NCBI RefSeq assembly: GCF_010669285.1
Contig: NZ_CP048711.1
Coordinates: forward strand, 3,472,001 to 3,536,000
Direction: 5' to 3'
Source: Kineobactrum salinum
GTDB taxonomy: Bacteria > Pseudomonadota > Gammaproteobacteria > Pseudomonadales > Halieaceae
Length of the DNA stretch: 64,000 bases
Positions 29,285-37,658 of the stretch are shown here, in pieces. Under the pieces are notes generated by a model. That model made no database searches. It was not told the DNA's origin and saw only the letters and a list, made by a program, of their open reading frames with translations. Every line of letters begins with the position of its first letter. Position 1 is the first letter of the stretch. Both the position numbers and the translations under genes were made by a program.

Positions 29285-29755
29285 TCAGTCCTCGCTGGCG
29301 GCCCTGCCCGCCGCCCGCGACCGCTCCCGGTCGATGCCGAATTCCTCGTTGAGCATGCCCTTTTCCTCCGGCGATGTCTTCGGGGCGTAGTCCAGCGGAG
29401 GCTGGATATGGGCCAGATGCGGTGGGATTTCGGCGTCATCACCGCGGCTCTCCAGGCGGCCCAGCGATACCGGGCCACGCTCCTGGCACAGCGTTTCTGC
29501 CCCCGAGGCGAGATGGTTATGCACATCCCGGTAGCTGTCTGTCAGGTTGTTGAGCAGGCGCGCAGTCTGGCTGAAGTGCTCGACGACCTCTTCTTCATAG
29601 GCGCGCTTGGCCTGAGTGACCTGATCCAGTTTGAGCTCCGATTCCCGCAACCGCTGGCCATCGGCGGACAGGCGTCGCCCCAGCAGGACGCCGGCGCCAA
29701 TTCCAATCAGTAACGAGATGGCGCCAGTGGCGACCAGAATAGTCAAGCTATACAC
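29285..29755 (-). CDS. zapG: YhcB/ZapG-family protein (DUF1043)
   Basis: ZapG (YhcB) is a bitopic inner-membrane protein linked to division, rod shape and envelope homeostasis. The 156-residue product has one N-terminal helix (ILVATGAISLLIGIGAGVLL), then a coiled-coil region (LRESELKLDQVTQAKRAYEE) with the conserved VEHFSQTARLLNNLTDSYRD. A Pro/Glu-rich disordered tail follows. It is divergent from zapE, as yhcB and zapE are neighbours in many gammaproteobacteria. Confidence 0.92.
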   Translation of the reverse strand: MYSLTILVATGAISLLIGIGAGVLLGRRLSADGQRLRESELKLDQVTQAKRAYEEEVVEHFSQTARLLNNLTDSYRDVHNHLASGAETLCQERGPVSLGRLESRGDDAEIPPHLAHIQPPLDYAPKTSPEEKGMLNEEFGIDRERSRAAGRAASED

Positions 29756-29933
29756 AGGGGTTCCTCTTTTACGCGGGTTCGAACCTGCGAAGTATACCGC
29801 AAACGCCGCCGGACTCTAGGAGGCTGTCGGAATTGCGGGGTGCGCACGGATTGCCAAGATTGCTGGCCATGGTTAGAGTGTGGCCCGATTCTGGCCAAAG
29901 TAATGTACGGTACCCTACAGCACAGGAACTCGA

Positions 29934-31037
29934 TTGCATCCTTCCGCGCCTACACCCTGGCAGCGCTATCAGGCTGACCTGCAGCGACCCGATTTCTCCC
30001 CTGACCCTGCTCAGGAGGCTGCGGTGCGTCTGCTGCAGGAGCTGTATGAGCGCCTGCTGCAGCGGCGGCAGGCACGGCGCCGTTGGTGGCGCCGGCTGTG
30101 GCGGCCTCAGTCCCGGGAGCCTGAGACCGGACTCTATCTCTGGGGTGGGGTGGGCCGCGGCAAGACGTATCTGGTGGATACCTTTTACGAGTGCCTGCCT
30201 TTTGAGCGCAAAATGCGCGTACATTTCCACCGCTTCATGCAGCGGGTGCATCGGGATCTGAAGCAGTTGCAGGGGGCAAAGAATCCGCTGCAGAGCGTCG
30301 CCGATCAGCTGGCGGCGGAGGCCTGGGTGCTGTGTTTTGATGAGTTTTTTGTGACCGATATTGCCGATGCGATGATTTTGGGAGGGCTGATGGAGGCCTT
30401 GTTTGCGCGCGGTGTGACGCTGGTGGCGACTTCGAATATCGAACCGGCACGACTGTACGAAAATGGCCTGCAGCGGCAGCGCTTCCTGCCGGCCATCGCC
30501 CTGCTGGAACGCCATACCCGGGTGGTGAATGTGGATGCAGGCGTCGACTACCGGCTGCGCACGCTGGAGCAGGCTGAGCTGTATCACTGGCCGCTGGATG
30601 CTTCGGCCGATGCCAGCCTGCGCCGGAGTTTCGAGCAACTGGCGCCACACCCGGGCCTGGCTGGCGCGACGCTGCAGATCAATGGCCGTGAGCTGCGCTG
30701 CCGCAGCCTGGCCGACGATGTGGCCTGGTTCGATTTCGAGGAGCTGTGCGCCGGTCCGCGCTCGCAGAACGACTACATCGAACTGGCGCGCATTTTTCAC
30801 GCGGTGGTGTTGTCGGCGGTACCGGCGTTGGGGGCGGGCAATGACGATGCGGCCCGCCGCTTCGTCAATCTGGTGGATGAATTCTACGATCGCAATGTAA
30901 AACTTGTGATGGCAGCTGACAGACCCCTGCCGGCGCTGTATGATGGCGACCGTCTCGCGTTCGAGTTCCAGCGCACCGTGTCCCGCCTGCAGGAAATGCA
31001 GTCGCATGAGTATCTGGCCCGGGAACATCGCCCCTGA
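29934..31037 (+). CDS. zapE: Cell division ATPase ZapE (AFG1 family)
   Basis: ZapE is an AAA-type ATPase of the AFG1 family that acts on the Z ring under stress. The 367-residue product shows Walker A in LYLWGGVGRGKTYLVDTFYE, Walker B in WVLCFDEFFVTDIADAMIL, sensor region TLVATSNIEPARLYENGLQR and the ADRPLPALYDG end. The start is a TTG with AGGA six bases upstream; no ATG alternative gives the conserved N-terminus. The order zapG(-) zapE rplM rpsI follows the usual arrangement. Confidence 0.95.
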   Translation: MHPSAPTPWQRYQADLQRPDFSPDPAQEAAVRLLQELYERLLQRRQARRRWWRRLWRPQSREPETGLYLWGGVGRGKTYLVDTFYECLPFERKMRVHFHRFMQRVHRDLKQLQGAKNPLQSVADQLAAEAWVLCFDEFFVTDIADAMILGGLMEALFARGVTLVATSNIEPARLYENGLQRQRFLPAIALLERHTRVVNVDAGVDYRLRTLEQAELYHWPLDASADASLRRSFEQLAPHPGLAGATLQINGRELRCRSLADDVAWFDFEELCAGPRSQNDYIELARIFHAVVLSAVPALGAGNDDAARRFVNLVDEFYDRNVKLVMAADRPLPALYDGDRLAFEFQRTVSRLQEMQSHEYLAREHRP

Positions 31038-31047
31038 GGGCCGCACC

Positions 31048-31066
31048 GGACCCGCCCGACGGGTCC
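31048..31066 (+). other. GC-rich hairpin between zapE and rplM
   Basis: GGACCCG at 31048-31054 pairs with CGGGTCC at 31060-31066 across a 5-base loop, 10 bp after the zapE stop. No T tract follows, so it may be a weak or Rho-assisted end for zapE mRNA rather than an intrinsic terminator. The rplM promoter begins 32 bp downstream. Confidence 0.4.
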
Positions 31067-31097
31067 CGGAGGCGGCGAACAATCTTTATGGCAATGC

Positions 31098-31126
31098 TTG
31101 AAAAGCAGGGTGTGAAGCAGTAGTAT
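31098..31126 (+). promoter_or_regulatory. Predicted sigma-70 promoter of rplM-rpsI
   Basis: TTGAAA (31098-31103) and TAGTAT (31121-31126) are separated by exactly 17 bases, close to the sigma-70 consensus. The distance to the rplM ATG (about 35 bases from the expected start site) suits a short ribosomal-protein leader. Prediction from sequence only. Confidence 0.65.
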
Positions 31127-31167
31127 TCGCGCTCTCGAAATTGGAGCCCTCCAAGAGGCGTTTATTG

Positions 31168-31596
31168 ATGAAAACTTTTAGTGCCAAAGCCCAGGAAGTG
31201 ACCCACGACTGGTTCGTGGTCGACGCGTCCGAGAAGACCCTGGGGCGCCTGGCCAGCGAAATCGCGCACCGTCTGCGTGGCAAACACAAGGCGGAATACA
31301 CCCCGCATGTGGATACCGGCGACTACATCGTGGTGATCAATGCCGAGAAGATCCGTGTGACCGGTGCCAAGGCCACCGACAAGATGTATTACCATCACAC
31401 CGGCTTCATCGGTGGGATCAAGTCAATTTCCTTCGAAAAGCTGATTGACAAGGCACCCGAGCGCGTTTTGCAGGGTGCGGTCAAGGGCATGCTCCCGCGC
31501 AATCCGCTGGGCCGTGCCATGTTCAAGAAGTTGAAGGTGTATGCGGGTACAGAGCATCCCCATACTGCGCAACAGCCCCAAGTTCTGAATATCTAA
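31168..31596 (+). CDS. rplM: 50S ribosomal protein L13
   Basis: L13 is an early-assembly protein of the large subunit. The 142-residue product matches the family throughout: [40 protein letters not shown] and [20 protein letters not shown]. The frame opens nine codons earlier, but this ATG gives the canonical start. It forms the conserved pair with rpsI, with a 12-bp gap. Confidence 0.99.
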   Translation: MKTFSAKAQEVTHDWFVVDASEKTLGRLASEIAHRLRGKHKAEYTPHVDTGDYIVVINAEKIRVTGAKATDKMYYHHTGFIGGIKSISFEKLIDKAPERVLQGAVKGMLPRNPLGRAMFKKLKVYAGTEHPHTAQQPQVLNI

Positions 31597-31608
31597 CGGA
31601 TACTATAT

Positions 31609-32001
31609 ATGTCAGCAACCCAATATTACGGAACGGGCCGTCGCAAAACCTCGACCGCGCGCGTATTCATCAAGAATGGCGGTGGCACCATCACAGTCAA
31701 CAAGCGGCCACTGGATCAGTATTTCGGTCGTGAAGTGGCCCGCATGATCGTGCGCCAGCCGCTGGAACTGGTTGAACTGGTCGACAAGTTCGATATCAAC
31801 GTCACGGTAATCGGTGGCGGCAGCTTTGGCCAGGCCGGCGCGATCCGGCACGGCATTACCCGTGCGCTGATGGATTATGACGAGTCCCTGCGGGGCACCT
31901 TGCGCCGCGCCGGTTACGTCACCCGCGATGCCCGCGAGGTCGAACGCAAGAAGGTGGGGCTGCGCAAGGCGCGCAAACGTCCCCAGTACTCCAAGCGCTG
32001 A
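31609..32001 (+). CDS. rpsI: 30S ribosomal protein S9
   Basis: S9 is a small-subunit protein whose C-terminal tail reaches the P-site tRNA. The 130-residue product has [20 protein letters not shown], the [17 protein letters not shown] core and the basic tail [16 protein letters not shown], with the conserved terminal arginine. It is followed by a good intrinsic terminator, so rplM-rpsI form one unit. Confidence 0.99.
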   Translation: MSATQYYGTGRRKTSTARVFIKNGGGTITVNKRPLDQYFGREVARMIVRQPLELVELVDKFDINVTVIGGGSFGQAGAIRHGITRALMDYDESLRGTLRRAGYVTRDAREVERKKVGLRKARKRPQYSKR

Positions 32002-32043
32002 TTGCGGTTGGCCTGCCAGCGGGCCGGCCGTCTCTTGTGAAAA

Positions 32044-32077
32044 CGTCCGGTTTGGAGAGCAGGCCGGGCGTTTTTTT
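32044..32077 (+). terminator. Intrinsic terminator after rpsI
   Basis: CGTCCGG (32044-32050) pairs with CCGGGCG (32064-32070), including one G-U pair. The stem is followed directly by seven T residues (32071-32077). It lies 42 bp after the rpsI stop and separates the ribosomal unit from the pet operon. Confidence 0.8.
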
Positions 32078-32132
32078 GTTATTAAACAAACACTTGGTGT
32101 GGCAGTACGGAGGGGCGGGCAGGGCCTTGTCC

Positions 32133-32161
32133 TTGTCACACAAGGGCAAAGTCATTACTAT
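32133..32161 (+). promoter_or_regulatory. Predicted sigma-70 promoter of the pet operon
   Basis: TTGTCA (32133-32138) and TACTAT (32156-32161) are spaced by 17 bases, upstream of petA and downstream of the rpsI terminator. The expected start site is about 70 bases before the petA ATG. Sequence-based prediction. Confidence 0.6.
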
Positions 32162-32237
32162 TTGCAGCATTTTGTGCAAGCAGGTCCCCGCCCTCCAGCG
32201 GCGGCTGGTATCGGGCCGGTAATCAGGAGAACAAAGC

Positions 32238-32833
32238 ATGAGTAGCGATGGCGTAAACACCGGCAGGAGACGCTTCCTGACGGCCGCGACAAGCGCGGTG
32301 GGTGTTGCTGGGGTGGTGGGACTGGCGGTGCCGTTTGTCGGCTCATGGAATCCCTCGGCCAAGGCCAAGGCGGCAGGCGCGCCGGTGAAGGCGGATATCA
32401 GCAAGCTGGAGCCGGGCCAGATGATAGTGGTGGAGTGGCGCGGCAAGCCGGTATATGTGCTGCACCGGACCCCCGATCAGCTCAGCAACCTGGACAGGTT
32501 GACCGACCAGCTCAAGGATCCGGCTTCCGAGATCTCGATTCAGCCGGGCTATGTCGAGGGCACCTCCCGCGCCATCCGGCCTGAGATATTTGTCGCTGAA
32601 GGCCTGTGCACACACCTGGGCTGTGCGCCCAAATTCCGGCCGGAGGTCGGCGCGGCGGATCTGGGCGGCGACGAGTGGCTGGGGGGTTTTTCTGCCCCTG
32701 TCATGGCTCCAAGTTCGATCTCTCCGGACGCGTTTATTCCGGCGTGCCCGCGTCGACGAACCTGGTGGTGCCACCCTATTCCTACGAGAGTGATGTGGTC
32801 CTGGTAATTGGCGTGGACGCGGAGGCAGCCTGA
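32238..32833 (+). CDS. petA: Ubiquinol-cytochrome c reductase Rieske subunit, one apparent frameshift
   Basis: PetA is the 2Fe-2S subunit of the bc1 complex in the inner membrane. It has a Tat-type start ([20 protein letters not shown]), which forms the single membrane anchor, and the cluster ligands CTHLGC and [17 protein letters not shown]. The second ligand box is out of frame as sequenced: the T5 run at 32687-32691 lacks one base. Restoring a sixth T gives [16 protein letters not shown] and a 198-residue protein whose stop overlaps the petB ATG as TGATG. Without the fix, the cluster could not form. Confidence 0.95.
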
Positions 32834-34049
32834 TGATCAATATGCTTGGGGGATTGCGGGACTGGATTGATGACCGCCTGCCGATCATGCGCGCGTGGAA
32901 CACCCACATGGCCAAATACTACGCGCCCAAAAACTTCAATTTCTGGTACTTCTTTGGCGTACTGTCGCTGGTTGTGCTGGTCAACCAGCTGCTGACCGGT
33001 ATCTGGCTCACAATGAACTACACTCCCAGCGCGGAGAATGCATTCGCGTCGGTCGAATACATCATGCGTGATGTCGACTACGGCTGGATGCTGCGCTATA
33101 TGCATTCCACCGGAGCCTCGGCGTTTTTCGTGGTGGTGTACCTGCACATGTTCCGCGCCCTGATCTACGGGTCCTACCAGAAGCCCCGCGAACTGATCTG
33201 GATCTTCGGCATGTTGATCTTCGTGGTGTTGATGGCGGAAGCCTTCGTCGGCTACGTACTGCCATGGGGACAGATGTCGTATTGGGGTGCCCAGGTGATC
33301 ATTTCGCTGTTCGGCGCCATCCCTGTGGTGGGGAGGATCTGGTGACCTGGATTCGCGGCGACTACCTGATCTCCGGCGTAACACTCAACCGCTTCTTTGC
33401 GCTGCATGTGGTCGCGTTGCCGATCGTGCTGCTGGCGCTGGTGGTATTGCACCTGCTGGCGCTGCACGAGGTCGGTTCTAACAATCCCGATGGCGTCGAA
33501 ATCAAGAAGCACAAGGGGCCGGACGGCGTACCCCTGGACGGTATCCCATTCCATCCCTACTATTCGGTGCACGACCTGCAGGCGATTGCGGTCTTTCTGT
33601 TTATTTTCTGCGCAGTCATGTTCTTCCTGCCGGAAATGGGCGGGTATTTCCTGGAATATGCCAACTTCGAGGAGGCCAACTCCCTGAAAACCCCAGACCA
33701 TATTGCCCCGGTATGGTATTTCACGCCCTTCTATTCGGTGCTGCGGGCAGTCCCTGACAAGTTCTGGGGATTTATCGCCTTTGCCGCTTCGGTCGCCATC
33801 CCGTTCATCCTGCCCTGGCTGGATCGGAGTCCCGTCCGGTCCTGGCGTTATCGGGGCAATATCACCAAGGTGATGCTGGTGGTATTTGTCGCCTCCTTCC
33901 TGATCCTGGGTGTACTGGGTGTCAAGTCGCCGACGCCGGCGCGGACGTTGCTGGCGCAGATCTGCTCGGTGATCTACTTCGGCTTCTTCCTGCTGATGCC
34001 GATCTGGTCATCACTGGACAAGACCAGGCCGGTACCGGAGCGGGTTACG
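32833..34049 (+). CDS. petB: Cytochrome b subunit of bc1, one apparent frameshift, reads into petC
   Basis: PetB carries hemes bL and bH and the quinol sites. Visible features are the heme histidines in MLRYMHSTGASAFFVVVYLH, the Qo loop TPDHIAPVWYFTPFYSVLRA and about eight helices. The frame breaks at IPVVG: the G4 run at 33330-33333 lacks a G, and a fifth restores IPVVGEDLVTWIRGDYLISG. The corrected gene encodes about 406 residues to PVPERVT but has no stop codon before petC; the same frame continues into the cytochrome c1 region. That is either a true fused petBC or another base error near the junction. Confidence 0.93.
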
Positions 34050-34871
34050 ATGAACGGCGGCATTGGCTTCTGGGGCAGCATGGCCGGATTGGCGCTGATT
34101 CTGGCACTGACCATTTTGCCGCTGAAGGCGGTGGGTGCCGAGTCCGCCTATGATTGCGGCAGCATGCCCTGTGACGAGTTCGCCGCCGACCCGGCAGACA
34201 AGGCCTCCCTGCAAAACGGTGCCAAGTTGTACATGAACTACTGCATGGGCTGTCATTCCCTGCAGTACTCGCGCTACAACCGGGTCGCCGCAGACCTCGG
34301 TATTCCACAGGACCTGTTCGAAGACAACCTGATTTTTGATCCGGAGGTACGGATTGGCTCGCTGATGAAAAACGCGATGCCCAAGGCCGACGCCAAGATC
34401 TGGTTCGGCGTTGCGCCCCCGGATCTGACCCTGGTTGCACGCGCCCGCCAACCCGACTGGCTCTATACTTACCTGCGTACGTTTTACCGCGACGATACCC
34501 GGCCCTACGGGGTCAACAACAAGGTGTTCAAGGACGTGGGCATGCCCCATGCACTGCTGGAACTGCAGGGCATGCAGGAATGTGCGATGGGACCGTCAAT
34601 GGCGGCCAACGGTGGCGTCAAGCGGGATCCACTTAGCGGCGAGAGCATCATGGACGAACCCTGTGGCCGTCTGGTTCTGGCCGAGGAAGGGGCGATGACG
34701 CCGGAGGAGTTTGACGATGCCAGTTATGATCTGGTCAACTTCCTGGCTTACACTGCTGAGCCCATGGCCTCGGATCGCAAGCGTATCGGCGTGTTCGTGT
34801 TGTTGTTCCTGGCCCTGTTTTTCGTATTTGCCTGGTTGCTCAACCGCGAATACTGGAAAGACGTACACTGA
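34050..34871 (+). CDS. petC: Cytochrome c1 of the bc1 complex
   Basis: Cytochrome c1 accepts electrons from the Rieske protein. The c1 part starts at the ATG at 34050 with a membrane/signal segment (FWGSMAGLALILALTILPLK). It has the heme-binding CMGCH in YMNYCMGCHSLQYSRYNRVA, the axial methionine region NAMPKADAKIWFGVAPPDLT and a C-terminal anchor (IGVFVLLFLALFFVFAWLL). As a separate protein it has 273 residues, close to the family norm. It is in frame with petB with no intervening stop, so a petBC polyprotein, as in Bradyrhizobium FbcH, cannot be excluded. Confidence 0.94.
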   Translation: MNGGIGFWGSMAGLALILALTILPLKAVGAESAYDCGSMPCDEFAADPADKASLQNGAKLYMNYCMGCHSLQYSRYNRVAADLGIPQDLFEDNLIFDPEVRIGSLMKNAMPKADAKIWFGVAPPDLTLVARARQPDWLYTYLRTFYRDDTRPYGVNNKVFKDVGMPHALLELQGMQECAMGPSMAANGGVKRDPLSGESIMDEPCGRLVLAEEGAMTPEEFDDASYDLVNFLAYTAEPMASDRKRIGVFVLLFLALFFVFAWLLNREYWKDVH

Positions 34872-34951
34872 TTATCCTGAAACCGGCTGCGGTTTGACCG
34901 CCATGCCCCGGAGGCGACTGTACTGACATGAAACGAGCTGAGGAAAACCCG

Positions 34952-35584
34952 ATGGGTGTGGTGGCAAAACGGTCGTCAATGACCTTCTTTTCTGACAGCA
35001 CCAGTCAGTACAGTCACCGGGTGCGCATCGTGCTGGCCGAAAAAGGTGTCACGGTCGACATGATCGAGGCCGACAGCGCGCATCCTCCGGCCGAACTTGC
35101 CGACCTGAATCCCTACAACTCCCTGCCCACTCTGGTGGACCGGGACCTGGTGTTGTACGAATCCAAGGTCATGATGGAGTATCTCGACGAGCGCTTCCCC
35201 CATCCGCCGCTGCTGCCTGTCTACCCGGTGGCACGGGCCGAGAGCCGGCTCTACATCCACCGGATCGAGAAGGACTGGTGTACGCTGGTGGATTCCATTT
35301 TACACTCACGCAGTGACAACGTGATCAGCAAGGCCACCAAGGAACTGCGCGAAGGCATTGTCGGCATCGCCCCCATCTTCGGTGAGAAGCCGTTTTTCAT
35401 GAGCGAGGAGTTCACCCTGGTGGACTGCTGCCTGGCTCCGGTGCTGTGGCGCCTGCCCGCGCTGGGTGTCGACATCCGCCCCGGCAAGCAGACCAAGCCC
35501 TTGCTGGCTTACATGGACAGCCTGTTCAACCGGGAATCTTTTCAGGAGAGCCTGTCCGAGCAGGAACGCGAGATGCGCCTGTAG
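34952..35584 (+). CDS. sspA: Stringent starvation protein A
   Basis: SspA is a glutathione-S-transferase-fold protein that binds RNA polymerase and acts in stationary phase, acid and virulence regulation. The product of about 210 residues has the GST N-domain with [20 protein letters not shown] and [20 protein letters not shown], followed by an all-helical C domain. I chose the ATG at 34952, which has GAGGA seven bases upstream, over the ATG at 34928. It follows petC and precedes sspB, the usual order. Confidence 0.96.
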   Translation: MGVVAKRSSMTFFSDSTSQYSHRVRIVLAEKGVTVDMIEADSAHPPAELADLNPYNSLPTLVDRDLVLYESKVMMEYLDERFPHPPLLPVYPVARAESRLYIHRIEKDWCTLVDSILHSRSDNVISKATKELREGIVGIAPIFGEKPFFMSEEFTLVDCCLAPVLWRLPALGVDIRPGKQTKPLLAYMDSLFNRESFQESLSEQEREMRL

Positions 35585-35605
35585 GCGCCAAGGCCAACTT
35601 CCGTC

Positions 35606-36034
35606 ATGAGCTCTACCGTAGTAACCATGAGTGCCAGCCGCCCCTACATCATGCGGGCCCTGTACGAATGGATAGTGGACAATGAATGTACGCCCTATCT
35701 GCTGGTGGATGCCACTCGTCCCGGGGTGGAGGTTCCGCGCCAGTTCATCAAGGATGGCCAGATTGTGCTCAATATCAGTCCCAGCGCGGTGATCGACCTG
35801 CACATCGGCAATGAGTGGGTGAGCTTCAATGGCCGCTTTGGCGGTATGCCCACCGACATTCTGGTGCCTGTGGGCGGCATCATCGGCATCTATGCGCGCG
35901 AGAACGGCCAGGGCATGGTGTTCGAGCCGGAAGACCCGCCCGAAGGTCCCGATACGCCGACCGGCGGTAGCGGGGCGGAGAGCGGTGGCTCCTCCAGGCA
36001 GGAGCCGCGGCCGAGCCTGAAGATCGTCAAATAA
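35606..36034 (+). CDS. sspB: ClpXP protease specificity-enhancing factor SspB
   Basis: SspB delivers ssrA-tagged proteins to ClpXP. The product of up to 142 residues has the folded domain (RPYIMRALYEWIVDNECTPY; FKDGQIVLNIS-like IKDGQIVLNISPSAVIDL; FGGMPTDILVPVGGIIGIYA). A long disordered linker follows, and the ClpX-docking end is RPSLKIVK. ATG at 35627 (MSASRPYI) is an alternative start; neither has a strong ribosome site. Confidence 0.94.
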   Translation: MSSTVVTMSASRPYIMRALYEWIVDNECTPYLLVDATRPGVEVPRQFIKDGQIVLNISPSAVIDLHIGNEWVSFNGRFGGMPTDILVPVGGIIGIYARENGQGMVFEPEDPPEGPDTPTGGSGAESGGSSRQEPRPSLKIVK

Positions 36035-36052
36035 AGGCGCGGATTACCGGCT

Positions 36053-36628
36053 TCAGGTGGGCACGATTTCAAACAGTTGCACCACCCGCTTCACGCCCGT
36101 TACGCTCGCCGCGACATCCGCGATGCGGTTGGCCTCCTCCTGCTTTACCAGTCCCATCAGGTAGACCACGCCGTTCTCAGTCACCACCTTGGTTCGCACC
36201 CCTGGTGTGTCGACGTTGCCCAGCAGCCAGGCCTTGATCTTGGTAGTAATCCAGGCGTCGCTGGTGCGCACCAGGGCCGGCGTGGGTACGCCGATTTCCA
36301 GCTCATTGTAAATGCGGCGCACGCCGCGAATCTTGCGCACCTCCTCGGCCGCTGCCGTTTTCAGTGCGGCATCCTCCACCTGGCCGGCCAGCAGCACAAA
36401 GCCGTTGTAACTGACCGCCACCAGGTGGGCCTCGTCAAAACGCTTGTCGGCGGCGTGAATATTGACGATGGACTTGATCTCGATGCTCTCGTCCTCGAGG
36501 CGCTGTGCCATCGTCCGCTTGGCCGGATCATCTTTTATCGGATTGGCTTCTACCGTGGCCAGCATACTGCCGCAACCGCTTGCCAGAACGCTGCAGCACA
36601 GGAGGAGGGGGACAGCCAGTTTTTTCAT
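36053..36628 (-). CDS. dolP: BON-domain outer-membrane lipoprotein DolP
   Basis: DolP (YraP) is a lipoprotein that binds phospholipids and supports outer-membrane integrity and BAM function. The 191-residue product has a lipobox signal peptide (LLLCCSVLASGCGSML, cysteine near residue 19). Two BON domains follow (AHLVAVSYNGFVLLAGQVED; TKVVTENGVVYLMGLVKQEE). It lies at the end of the lpoA-yraN-diaA-dolP run, which is the conserved E. coli order. Confidence 0.95.
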   Translation of the reverse strand: MKKLAVPLLLCCSVLASGCGSMLATVEANPIKDDPAKRTMAQRLEDESIEIKSIVNIHAADKRFDEAHLVAVSYNGFVLLAGQVEDAALKTAAAEEVRKIRGVRRIYNELEIGVPTPALVRTSDAWITTKIKAWLLGNVDTPGVRTKVVTENGVVYLMGLVKQEEANRIADVAASVTGVKRVVQLFEIVPT

Positions 36629-37233
36629 GATGTAGTTCCGTTGTAGTTGCCAAAGAGGTTGCGGTCTATCAACTGGCAGAGCAGATGAATGACCATGGTG
36701 TGCAGTTCAACGACTCCGGGTTGGCGTTCGGCGCCACTGACGATTTCGACGTCATCGGCGCGCAGCAGCTCCCCCAGCTCCCGATCCGCGGGGTTGGACA
36801 GCGCCACCACGGCCATGTTCCGCTCCCGGGCCGCCTGCGCAGCCCGCAGCAGGTTGCCGGCGCTGGCGCCGCTGCTGATACAGACCAGCACATCGCCGGG
36901 CTGTCCCAGGGCCCGCACCTGGCGGGAAAATATATCATTGAATCCCTGTAATGTGGCTATCGCGGTGAGACTGCCGCTGTCGCAACCCAGTACCAGCGCC
37001 GGCAGGGCGGGACGGTCCCGTTCGAAACAGCCCAACAGATTGCTGCTCAGCAGCTGGGCCAGGCTGGCATCGACCCCGTTGCCGCAGATGACGATCTTGC
37101 CTTCCTGCAGCAGGCAGCCGGTCATCAGGCTGACCGCCCGCACAATGGGTGCGGCCAGATCGTCCACGGCCATTGCTACCGTCTCGATAACGCGCTGAAA
37201 GCTGGCCGCAATGATCTGGTAGTCGTCGTTCAT
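36625..37233 (-). CDS. diaA: SIS-domain protein, DiaA/GmhA-like
   Basis: This 202-residue SIS-fold protein is in the diaA position between yraN and dolP. DiaA binds DnaA and promotes initiation in E. coli; GmhA is the paralogous sedoheptulose-7-phosphate isomerase. The P-loop-like motif reads ICGNGVDASLAQLLSSNLLG instead of the usual GNGGSA or GNGTSA, so the sugar-phosphate site is altered. Later motifs (DVLVCISSGASAGNLLRAAQ; VALSNPADRELGELLRADDV) are normal. Position and altered motif favour a DiaA-type role over isomerase, but this is inference. The stop overlaps the dolP start by four bases. Confidence 0.85.
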   Translation of the reverse strand: MNDDYQIIAASFQRVIETVAMAVDDLAAPIVRAVSLMTGCLLQEGKIVICGNGVDASLAQLLSSNLLGCFERDRPALPALVLGCDSGSLTAIATLQGFNDIFSRQVRALGQPGDVLVCISSGASAGNLLRAAQAARERNMAVVALSNPADRELGELLRADDVEIVSGAERQPGVVELHTMVIHLLCQLIDRNLFGNYNGTTS

Positions 37234-37256
37234 CTGTCGGTTCCATCAGACTCTGG

Positions 37257-37616
37257 TCAGGCCGTGAATGCGCTGCGAATCCAGAGTGGTTCCCTGTCCG
37301 CTGCGGATTGTCGCGGTTCGAAGGCAATCACGTCAAATCGGCAGGGCCGATGTCTGCAGGCCGGCTCTGCGCGCAGGAAGCAGGCCGCGGCGCCCAGCAA
37401 CCTGCGCTGCTTGCGCCGGTCGACTGAGGCGGCAGCGCCGGCAAAGCGGGGGTTGCCACGCGAGCGTACCTCGATGAACACCAGGCATTCCCCGTCCAGT
37501 GCAATAATGTCGATTTCCCCCACCTTGCAGCGGAAATTGCGCAGCAATACCTGCCAGCCGCGCTGCTGTACCCATGCTGCGGCCCGGTTCTCGAACCCTG
37601 CTCCCTGCATCGACAT
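37257..37616 (-). CDS. yraN: YraN-family nuclease-like protein (UPF0102)
   Basis: YraN is a small protein with a restriction-endonuclease-like core and unproven function. The 119-residue product has the core NFRCKVGEIDIIALDGECLV followed by FIEVRSRGNPRFAGAAASVD and RRLLGAAACFL, giving the E-D-EVK-like arrangement (here EVR). It sits between lpoA and diaA on the same strand, as in most gammaproteobacteria. Confidence 0.95.
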   Translation of the reverse strand: MSMQGAGFENRAAAWVQQRGWQVLLRNFRCKVGEIDIIALDGECLVFIEVRSRGNPRFAGAAASVDRRKQRRLLGAAACFLRAEPACRHRPCRFDVIAFEPRQSAADREPLWIRSAFTA

Positions 37617-37658
37617 CGCTGCGTCCCCGTGGCTGCATGACCAGGGCGCCAGTGTACG

